Below are positions 55,773 through 64,000 of a DNA stretch of 64,000 bases, one piece after another. The position numbers and the translations under genes are program-made. The DNA lies in the NCBI GenBank assembly GCA_001972305.1, contig BDDD01001471.1, positions 137,389-201,388 of the forward strand, written 5' to 3'. The DNA comes from Cephalotus follicularis. Taxonomy: Eukaryota; Streptophyta; Magnoliopsida; Oxalidales; Cephalotaceae. The notes under the pieces were generated by a model. It had not been told where the DNA came from, did not search any database, and saw nothing but the letters and a program-made list of their open reading frames with translations. Position 1 is the stretch's first letter; the number at the start of each line of letters is the position of its first letter.

Positions 55773-56832
55773 ATGGGAGCATGTGACCATGGACTTCGTT
55801 TCGGGATTACCGAGGTCACAAAATCAGCATGAAGCAGTGTGGGTTGTAGTGGACAGACTCACTAAGTCTGCTCACTTTCTTCCGATAAACATGACGTATT
55901 CTATCGAGAAGCTTGCTCGATTGTATTTCCAGGAGATCGTGAGATTGCATGGGGTGCCGGTCAGTATTGTCTGCGACCGAGATGCTAGATTTACTTCGAG
56001 GTTCTGGAAGAAGTTCCAAACAGCGATGGGAACAACCTTGAACTTTAGCACTGCATTCCACCCACAGTCTGACGGACAGTCCGAGCGTACTATTCAGACT
56101 CTAGAGGATATGTTACGGGATTGCATGATTGATTTTGCTGGGAGTTGGGAGGATCATCTGGCACTGATTGAGTTCTCCTACAACGACAGTTTTCACACCA
56201 GCATTGGAATGGCTCCCTATGAAGCTCTATATGGGAGAAAGTGCAGATCACCTATTTGCTGGGACGAAGTAGGTGAGAGACAAGTGTTGGGACCGGACTT
56301 GGAACAGGAGATGACCGATAAAGTGGAGATAATAAAGAAGAGATTGCTAGCTGCACAAAGTCGGCAGAAGAGTTACGCCGATAGCAAGAGAAGAAAGCTA
56401 GAGTTCGAGAAGGGGGATCATGTCCTCCTGAGGATCTCGCCTTCGAAAGGGATACACCGTTTTGGCCTCAAAGGGAAGTTGGCTCCGTGGTATATTGGAC
56501 CTTACGAGATACTGGAGAGAGTGGGGGAGGAAGCATATCAGATTGCTCTACTGCCTAGTTTGTCGGATGTGCATAACTTATTTCATGTTTCAATGTTACG
56601 GAAATACGTACCCGATCCATCTCACATTTTGAGCTATGACCCTAGATTTATTAGCCCTAGATTGACATATGAGGAAAGGCCGACAAGGATAGTGGATCGG
56701 ATGGAAAAGGTACTAAGGTACAAGACCATTCCTATGGTAAAAGTACTGTGGCGTTTTCACGGAGCAGGGGATGCTACGTGGGAGCGTAAGGACGAAATGA
56801 TGGAGACGTTTCCCCACTTGTTCAGAATGTAA
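55773..56832 (+). pseudogene. Gypsy integrase core with GPY/F-like and chromodomain-like tail, element 3
   Basis: A 349-aa open frame (from 55783) in phase with all upstream parts. TMDFVSGLPRSQNQHEAVWV gives the first Asp, SIVCDRDARFTSRFWKKFQT the second, and [20 protein letters not shown] the Glu. Then come YEALYGRKCRSPICWDEVGE, a GPY/F-like stretch (KLAPWYIGPYEILERVGEEA), LFHVSMLRKYVPDPSHIL, and a chromodomain-like end (RIVDRMEKVLRYKTIPMVKV, LWRFHGAGDATWERKDEMME). The core and tail look intact. The HHCC zinc region is absent because the frame starts WEHVTMDF straight after the RNase H spacer. The tail suggests a chromovirus of the Tekay/Del type. Confidence 0.92.
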
Positions 56833-56860
56833 GGGCTAAATTCGAGGATGAATTTTCTTT

Positions 56861-56874
56861 AAGGATGGGGGGAA
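56861..56874 (+). other. Polypurine tract, element 3
   Basis: AAGGATGGGGGGAA directly before the 3' LTR. Confidence 0.85.
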
Positions 56875-57029
56875 TGTAATAACCGCAATTTCAATTCATG
56901 TATCTTGTACCCATCAATGAATAAAATGTCATTTTGAGATGTTACGTTGGTTACCTTTTTAATCGAATGAAGTTGGAATAAAATTCTTAAATGGAAAAAA
57001 AAATAAAGAAATAATTTCTGCTGTTAAAC

Positions 57030-57195
57030 CGCCGACGCCTAAAGTCACACCGTCGACGCTTTAAGACCTGACACGTGCACAATACGCACAGTTGAAGGCT
57101 AAGATTAGGCACCAACCTTCGACTTTTAAACGCCTAGCATCGACACTTAAAGGCGAATAAGCGTCGACGCCCACGAAGTAACCGGCGACGCTTTA
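57030..57195. repeat. Type A palindrome cluster I, 3' LTR
   Basis: CGCCGACGCCTAAAG, ACCGTCGACGCTTTAAG, CTTCGACTTTTAAACG, AGCATCGACACTTAAAG, AAGCGTCGACGCCC and CGGCGACGCTTTAG. Confidence 0.85.
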
Positions 57196-58124
57196 GACGT
57201 GTTCTGGCGCAAGAACATGTGTCGGTTGGAGTGAAATGGCAGAGTTAAAATGATGAAAGTATGGGCATGTGTCCTATAAACGTGTCAATACTTATCAGAA
57301 GCCTTCACCAGCTGGGTAACATGCAAGGATGGAGCCTTGCATGTGATCTGAACCTGCAACCTGCAAAACACAGAAGAAAAGTGAGAGAAAAACAATGAAT
57401 GAATGCATGCATGAGGGAGAGAGAAATGTGCAATGAAAGTTAAACTAGCTGAGGAATTTAAAGGCACGGAATTGAGTCTTTATATCAGCTCATCCATGAG
57501 CTGATTGAGTGTTAGAAACACTGAGAATTAGAGAGACAATTTGGACAATTGCTGGAGGATTGCTAGTGGTCGAAGGAGCCTAAAGTTCAAAAAGGGGAAA
57601 ACTTGGAGCATCACCTGGAATTGGTAAGTAATCCGAAATTTATTGATGTTGTTACATCGTTAATAGTGTAATACTCTGATGTTAGCAACCACTGCCACTG
57701 TTAACATGATTAAGAAGGATAAAGCATGGAAGAGGAGATTGAATGTTGTATTAGTTAGAAGTTAGAAAGTTGAACTTAGAAATTAATGGTAACTTCTGAT
57801 TAAATTTCCTTGATGTTGGCATAGTTAGATAACTAGCTAATGTACTGGAAGTTGCATCTAAAACCTGCAACATGCGATTATGTAGATAAATTCCGCAATT
57901 TTGGAAGACTGAAGGAAGGTGAAGAACTTTGGACATAGAGAGAGAAATCAATTTGATTTGATTTCGGGACTGCCTTAAAGGTAGGGGTTCTTGACATGTT
58001 TTTGAACCTATGACATGTATAATATGTTGTGATGGTCAATACTTGATTGCATCTGGAATTGAACTGAATTGGGTTGATTGTGTGTATTCCCCTGTTTCAA
58101 AATTGCTCCTGGAATTCGTATGAA

Positions 58125-58275
58125 TGCCAGAAGCGCCGACGCTTACACAGACACTGTCGACGCTTTGGTACGAGAATGGCATATTAAAGCCTAAAAGGTC
58201 GACGCTCAACTGTGTAGTGTCAACGCTTAGGCTCAAACCGTCGACGCTTACACAGAAATTGTAGACGCTTTAGAA
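58125..58275. repeat. Type A palindrome cluster II, 3' LTR
   Basis: AGCGCCGACGCTTAC, ACTGTCGACGCTTTGG, AGGTCGACGCTC, AGTGTCAACGCTTAGG, ACCGTCGACGCTTAC and ATTGTAGACGCTTTAG. Confidence 0.88.
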
Positions 58276-58940
58276 CAGTAGGAATAGAATTCTTAGGATA
58301 GATTGATTGATTTAATTGTGGATGTAACGACCCTTGATTGCTATATTGTAGCTATTATCACTGTTATTCAATGAATTTTTCGACTGTTATGAATACATGT
58401 TCAAGGATTCTACCAACCTAATGCTTTCAGTATAAATAATGATTTTTAACGATTTTCTAACGGAAAATCTTATTATCCTACAACTGTTATTTTCCTCTTA
58501 ATAGAGGCACTGCTACTGTTTAGTTCTCACAAGAGAACCACTGACTGAATTGGTATGTTTTCTACAAACGAAAACTACTGTATATTGCATAATATATCTT
58601 TATGTAACATTATCACTGAATTGAATGAATTGATTGTCTATGTTATTGCTATTGCTGCTAAAGCGTGGAAAGCTTCTTTCTATCTTAAGGTTGTTATTAT
58701 TATGATGTACTGTAATTGAAATGAACGATTCGCACTCCGTCAATGTTGTACTTTCCTTATGTAAAAACGATATTGCTTGTATTGTTGAGCACGTAGTATG
58801 GGCTGCGTGCAGATGAATTGTAATCCAGTTTTAATTGCTTCCGCTTATATTAATTTGAATTGTTCTTGGAAATGCTGGATTATTACTTATTCCTGATATC
58901 ACCATATATGCTTGTCTTGACAGAATAACGGGGTGTGACA

Positions 58941-58945
58941 ATCGA
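58941..58945. repeat. Target duplication ATCGA, right copy
   Basis: Partner of 51319-51323. Confidence 0.92.
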
Positions 58946-58953
58946 TCTCTCTC

Positions 58954-60924
58954 TGTGACACCCCGTGTCACATTTACGAGGTTGTTTTGCATAAGACGGG
59001 AGCATATTTGTTGTTATTAATGTTGTATGATGATTATTATTATTTAAAAAAAACGAAAACAGGGCGTTTTCTAGAAGGCGCTATACGCCTTAGAAATGAA
59101 AAGAGAGAGACCCAGGCATAGCGCCTGGGAAGGATGAAAGCAGGAGAGAAACAGAGGGAGGATGGCGTCGGGGAAGACGAAGGCGCCGACACCGGGGAGA
59201 GGGAGAAACGGTGAGCTCCACTACCAGGTACTCCTATTCTTTTTCTTCCTCCATTTTCCTCTTTTCTTTTTCTTCTCTTTTGTGCCCAAGGACACTGGCC
59301 ATGAGTTTCCACCACCATTAATCGCCATATATGGAGCTAATCTTCTTGGCTTTGCCTATTTTGACCCCAGCTTGGGCGTTTTTCGGCAGTTTCGGCGTTG
59401 GTAGGAGGACTAAGTTGGATATATGAGTCCGACACGAGTTGAGAAGCGGTGTTGCGTTTGGGGGCGAGTGACAACGAGTCTGGAGCAGAGTTGAAAAGAT
59501 CAAAGCCTACAGTGGCCCGTGATGGCTTGGTCAGAACTATCGCTGTGGTGAGAGACAACTCAATGAGTGTGACTCGGCGCAGACAGAGGTTATCCGTTAG
59601 GCGTCGAGTCTCCGACGAGGCGTATTCTTCCTGCTGGGTAGATATTTGCCTAAATTGTGAGTTTTCTTATTGTTACTTGTTAATTAGTTGATATATGCAT
59701 GTTTTCACTTTCTGTAGAGGTTTTAGTTTAGATAATAAAGAATTGAGAAGATATGTTCATACGCAATCATAGAATTGAAAGTGTTTAAGGGTTAAATGAA
59801 TGGTATTTGTATGAATATGTTAAGGCTGGAATTATTTGAGTTTTGAGTGTTAAGAGTAGAGACTGAATGGATATATGAAGATAACTTGCATATGTGCATA
59901 TATAGATGAAACATGGAAACTATTAGTGGAAAGTGTAAAAAATGAGATAGTAAGGTTATGTAAGTGGTACAGTGCATTTATAGGCGATAAGGAGATTATG
60001 TGAATACGTTGAAATTGTGTTATAAGTTGCTAAGAGAGTACATGTGAATGGTGTGCCAATGAATCTTTGAGGTTCATGGATGCTAGAGATTCTAAGTGAG
60101 TATAAAATGGGGAATATAGCTATTGTATAGCCTATATGTACATTTTATGTATCTCTCGTATATAAGCATGGAAAGTATGCTTATGGATATTGTTATGTAA
60201 TAACGTTGTAGACTGAGAATCCTGTATTCGATCTGGAGCTATCGAGGAGTTAACCAGCGATTGTTACCTTCTGTAAATCTGTGAGTACAACATCTCCTTC
60301 CTTACTTTATCTTATTTGTTCTTGATATTCCTTGATGATGGATATTGCCTCTATTGTGATCCTTAAAATCATTTGATTCGTTGATAACCTAATTTGAAAT
60401 TAATTCCTACACTTATTGATAGTCTTCATTGTTTGATTCTATCATGCGATATAGCTTGTTATATGATGATTCCATAATGGTTTTCTTGGAATCCTTTATT
60501 GACATGATTTGTTGATAGCCTATTTGTTGATTCTAACTTGTTGATATCCCATATCAACAATTCATAAGCTTGTCGATAGCCCTTGTGGTTGGTTTCCATC
60601 ATTGGTTATTCAAATTCCTTTATTGGGCATTCTTGATTAAACTCCCATATTGCTAAGAGATAGTTGTGATTGCATATTCATTTTACCTTGCTTTTATCTC
60701 AGCTTGGCTCCCGCGGATGGATATTGCTTCCTGTTATCATTATATTCATTCTATTTTCATAACATCATATTGAGAGTCCTGTTGTTTGCATATGTGCCAT
60801 GTGTTCTTGTGATATGTGATATTGGTCGGGATTCGTATTCCGTTTGCCTTTTGTTGATATATTCATTGGTTTGTGATATGATTCCGAGCGGGTATATGCT
60901 CGATGTTCTGGGTGACTTGGTCAC
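58954..60924 (+). mobile_element. Gypsy-like LTR fragment with type D palindromes
   Basis: Starts TGTGACACCCCGTGTCAC, an LTR-like 5' end. Near its start are two GC-rich palindromes (59074-59129). A pyrimidine-rich stretch (59238-59280) and a GGTGAGCTCC donor-like site near 59210 follow. The 60290-60620 part repeats TTGTTGATAGCC-like words. It is cut at 60924 by the minus Gypsy LTR. The right part is not in the window. The ORFs at 59040-59690 are not family-like and are probably chance. Confidence 0.5.
59074..59129. repeat. Type D palindromes
   Basis: AAGGCGCTATACGCCTT (59075-59091) has arms AAGGCG and CGCCTT. CCCAGGCATAGCGCCTGGG (59111-59129) has arms CCCAGGC and GCCTGGG. Centres are not TCGA. 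A partial GGGCGTTTTC at 59062 may be a third unit. About 110-175 bases into the LTR. Confidence 0.75.
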
Positions 60925-62234
60925 TGTCACACCCCGTTTATAGAAACGCGACAATAAGGAGGTAAAGGCAATTAACATATAATACAGCTCATGCGAAAAC
61001 CATGAAATTTAAAACTTTCCAAGAACAGCAGTTGCGGAAGCATCTCAAAACATAAGCCGTAAACTCGTAACGTGCGTCCCATACAACACGCCACACAAAC
61101 AAGTTATCACAGTGTTAATCGCCCATAAAACGGAGCGTGAATATTACAGTACAATATAAAATTCCTTCAGATACAAACCATAACATTGGCACATCCAAAA
61201 ATCATAATCCACAGAGGTTAAACAAAACAATAAGATAACAAGATCAAAAATATGACAGCTTGATCTTTGTCCATGCCAATCCAAATGTCCACTGCATCAA
61301 TCTGTAAAGTAGGGGGTTAGCCTTTGTCCTCACTCGGCTAAGTCATAACAGTAAATCAGGATCAACATAATGCATGTCATGATATGAATGCATAAATGAT
61401 GCAGTGCAGTGGAGACCCAGTTTATACGTATATGAAAACATATATACGTATAACAGTACAGTAAAATATCAGTGTTACATATATAAGTAATATATGTGTA
61501 CAGTAACAGTGCAGTAGTAACCCGGCCAGGGCTACGTCAACAATCACAGTGATGTCCGTAAAGGACCAGTAAACAGTACAGTATAGTATGTCCACATAGG
61601 ACCACAACAGGCAGTATGTCCACATAGGACCACAATAACAGTTATAGCGCCGCCAACTCCTGGCCCCATGCTACACTCCCACTACGATCCCCACATCGGG
61701 CAACTGAGCGAGGCATCAGTACAGTGAGTCACCTAGCCATGCTCCTGGCCCCTAGGTACAACCCTGCCACTAGTCATCACTGGCAACCTCCGCCATGCAA
61801 CTAGAAGCTCAAACACAATCACAAACAGTTCACAGAGTAAACAGTGAATTTAAACAGTAACAGTACAGTGAACAGTAATGATCGATTTGATCAAGAACAG
61901 GCAGTCATTTCCCAAAATGTTTCCAAAATTGACAACATTTGAAATTAGGTATTTTCAGTAGAAAATATCAGTAAACAGTTTCAGTAGTGTAACTTGTTTA
62001 TCCGTTCGGTTGAAAATACGTTATTTGATTAATACATATTTTCATACACAAAATATCTCATTCCGAGTTCATATATGCATTTCTAAAGTATTAACACATT
62101 AGAAATTATAGACAATACACAAACAGTACACAATCAGGCAGTAAATAGTACATATGCAATGCATACATATGCTCAAATGCACCCAAGTAGGAATTGGGAT
62201 CATTTCGTATCATTGGATGGAAAACTCTCCAAAC

Positions 62235-62460
62235 AGCAACAAAGACGTCGACGTCTTTACCAAAGGCGTCGATGCCTTCCAGGTCAGGCGTCGATGTTCA
62301 AGCCTCAGTGTCAGCGTGTTCTTTCCACAGAAGACGTCGATGTCCATTTCCCACACGACGACGTTCAAGGTCTGGAACCTCAAAAAGACAGTGTATCACT
62401 TGATGTCGTCGATGTCTAACTAAAAGGCGTCGATGCCTTTTCAACAGTGGTCGTCTTCTA
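62235..62460. repeat. Type C palindrome cluster II
   Basis: Contains the perfect 18-base palindrome AAAGACGTCGACGTCTTT (62241-62258) and the near-perfect AAAAGGCGTCGATGCCTTTT (62422-62441). It also has AGGCGTCGATGTTC, AGACGTCGATGTCC and GTCGTCGATGTC. Confidence 0.92.
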
Positions 62461-63194
62461 CCTCACGACTTATCACACAGTGGCTTTAACAATCCACAAT
62501 CATGCATAACAACAGGTTTTCATGGCAAGAAACCAACATGTAAATACTATAAACATATCTAGAATATCATGGCATCAATCCAGTAACAGTATCAATCAAA
62601 GAATCATGCATTTTTATACATTTAGAATTCATAAACCATACATGAATATCAAGCTCGAATTTACAGTATGGCTTTCCCCTACCTCTGGCCTCAAGTTAGA
62701 AGCTGAAAGTCCACCTCTTTTAGTATTCCACGAAGTCACTTGAGTCCCCAGGTACGGCTTGGAAGCTCCCTGGTTCGTCCTAGCAGTTGGTGTGTAAGCT
62801 TCAAGCTTCCTTGCTCAACAATGGTGGCACTAACACACTCACTGATTTATTCCTTCTCTCTCTTCTGGTGATATAAAACGAGAGAGATAGGTGGGGAAGG
62901 TTATCTTTATGCAGAAGGCTCCCCCCCGACATTCATCTCCTGGCATGAAATGGCCACGTTCATAATCTCTCCCACTTTCCTTCATTATGCATTTCTTTTG
63001 TATTCTTTAACTATTCTTTTCTTTACAGGTAGTAGGTGAGGATTCCTTTGCATGTTCCATGTGGGGAGCATGCTCAGAGCATTCCTGGCAACACACCCAT
63101 ATGCACAACACGTCACAGGGCACTTGAAAAGGCATCTGGTAATGCCTCCAAACAAACCCCCTCGCATGTTACTCTGCCGATAAAGAACGTGATG

Positions 63195-63370
63195 GCCATT
63201 CTTACAAAGGCGTCGACGTCATTCCTTAGACGTCGATGTCTTTTCTCCTTTCGTAAGAAGGTGTCGATGCCTTCTCTCAAGGTCGATGTGCATGCCACGC
63301 ATCCACGCATACCCCAAACCCCAAAGGCGTCGATGTCTTTTCCAAAGGCGTCGATGTCTTTGTCCCAAAA
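63195..63370. repeat. Type C palindrome cluster I
   Basis: AAAGGCGTCGACGTCATT, AGACGTCGATGTCTTTT, AGGTGTCGATGCCTTC, AAAGGCGTCGATGTCTTTT (63324) and AAAGGCGTCGATGTCTTTG (63344); 160-335 bases from the LTR start on the minus strand. Confidence 0.92.
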
Positions 63371-63529
63371 TAGTGCCGTTTCAAGCATTAACATACTCAT
63401 CCATTCCCAAGTCCATAAATAGGGTTTGTAAACATCTTTTGAGTCCAAAAACTCAACATCCTCATTAAATCAAGTTTAAGATTACATCATAATCGAAATA
63501 TTACATTCATGAAAATACCGGGCGTTACA

Positions 63530-63545
63530 TCCACCCGTCCTTCAG
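63530..63545 (-). other. Polypurine tract
   Basis: Minus strand CTGAAGGACGGGTGGA just before the LTR start. Confidence 0.8.
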
Positions 63546-63574
63546 GAAATTTCGTCCCCGAAATTAACACAATA

Positions 63575-63998
63575 CTACAACAAGTGCGGGTAGTGTTCTC
63601 GGATGTCCTCCTCACGCTCCCAAGTTGCTTCATTAGGTTTGTGAAACTGCCATTGAACCTTGACCATGGAAATGGTTCGGTTCCTCAAGGTCTGCGTCTT
63701 TCGATTGAGAATCCGCACAGGCAACTCCTCACAAGATAGATCATCCTGTACAGGAACAGCATCATAATCCAGGATGTGTGATGGGTCCAGGATATACCTC
63801 CTCAGCATAGATATGTGGAAGACATCATGCACGTTTGACAGTGCAGGAGGTAAGGCAAGCTGATAAGCTACCTCCCCGACTCTCTCCAAAATCTCAAAAG
63901 GACCAATGTAGCGTGGAGCCAATTTGCCCTTCTTCCCAAACCGTTGCACGCCCTTCCATGGTGATACCTTCAAGAACACGTGATCAGCCACGCTAAAG
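63575..63998 (-). CDS. Gypsy integrase C-terminus with chromodomain-like end (partial)
   Basis: An open minus frame that enters from beyond the window and stops at 63575. It reads VADHVFLKVSPWKGVQRFGK, then KLAPRYIGPFEILERVGEVA (GPY/F-like), VHDVFHISMLRRYILDPSHI, and [40 protein letters not shown] and HYPHLL (chromodomain-like). No stop or shift is seen in 141 codons, so this is the best preserved coding end in the window. It could belong to an element with an intact pol. The tail is thought to guide insertion to marked chromatin in chromoviruses. Confidence 0.9.
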   Translation of the reverse strand, partial: FSVADHVFLKVSPWKGVQRFGKKGKLAPRYIGPFEILERVGEVAYQLALPPALSNVHDVFHISMLRRYILDPSHILDYDAVPVQDDLSCEELPVRILNRKTQTLRNRTISMVKVQWQFHKPNEATWEREEDIREHYPHLL

Positions 63999-64000
63999 AC

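Larger units (their letters stand above)
56875..58940 (+). mobile_element. 3' LTR of Gypsy element 3
   Basis: 2066 bp, TGTAATAACCGCAATTTC to GGGGTGTGACA, followed by ATCGA. It matches the 5' LTR from 51324 but lacks a segment after TTATTGC near 58648 that the 5' copy has (53096-53205). Type A clusters are at 57030-57195 and 58125-58275; TATA-like CTTTATATCAGC is at 57478-57489. Confidence 0.9.
60925..63529 (-). mobile_element. 3' LTR of a minus Gypsy element
   Basis: 2605 bp, TGTCACACCCCG to GGGCGTTACA on the plus strand, with a polypurine tract (minus) on its right. Its left 160 bases match, inverted, the end of the LTR 17993-23076, and CTCCTGGCCCC blocks at 61660-61760 match 19935-20045 inverted, so these two belong to one family and share type C palindromes. 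The left flank GTCAC (60920-60924) would be one target copy; the other is outside. Confidence 0.88.

Noticed and set aside
59162..59404. Possible small host gene (80 aa starting MASGKTKAP)
   Set aside because: It has a low-complexity Phe/Leu tail from a pyrimidine tract, no family resemblance, and lies in the leader-like part of an LTR fragment.

Overview
The window is a repeat-dense piece of a flowering-plant nuclear genome. No host gene, tRNA or rRNA gene was found. Everything recognisable is LTR retrotransposon: chromovirus-like Ty3/Gypsy elements (retrotransposon gag, CCHC knuckles, DPGATH-type protease, RT, RNase H, integrase with GPY/F-like and chromodomain-like tail, initiator-Met primer sites) and Ty1/Copia elements (UBN2-type gag, YVDD RT, one Sirevirus-like element with an env-position ORF). 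All coding copies are broken by stops, frameshifts and deletions. The species cannot be named from this sequence.

Layout, left to right. 1-2588: two minus-strand LTRs that share a body but have different 5' ends. 2589-3906: non-coding sequence with telomere-like palindromes. 3907-8808: minus Gypsy LTR plus eroded pol. 8809-13319: plus Copia (LTR, long leader with a stem-loop array, gag). 13320-17992: minus Sirevirus-like element. 17993-24078: plus Gypsy LTR (interrupted by a solo LTR) and gag. 24079-51008: a minus Gypsy pol split by a minus Copia (24154-49263), itself split by a 14.8 kb Gypsy complex (28698-43475) that holds two more solo LTRs. 51009-51318: start of a plus Copia LTR, hit by a plus Gypsy (51324-58940). 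58954-60924: another LTR fragment. 60925-64000: minus Gypsy 3' LTR and integrase tail. Matching 5-bp target duplications support four insertions (AGTAT, GGATG, a one-mismatch T/AGGTG, ATCGA); a decayed one supports the Copia.

The most unusual signal is not a gene. Nearly every LTR here, Gypsy and Copia alike, carries clusters of short palindromes, mostly with a TCGA centre. Within one LTR the copies share a dominant arm type, but the type changes between related LTRs: AAAGCG-TCGA-CGCTTT (A), ACAG-TCGA-CTGT (B), AAAG[G/A]CG-TCGA-[T/C]G[C/T]CTTT (C), and AAGGCG-CGCCTT-type (D). In complete Gypsy LTRs there are two clusters, one near the 5' end and one about 1 kb further in, on either side of a probable TATA box and splice donor. 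A second signal is an array of four stem-loops in the leader of the plus Copia element: the loop is conserved while the stems differ in sequence yet remain self-complementary.
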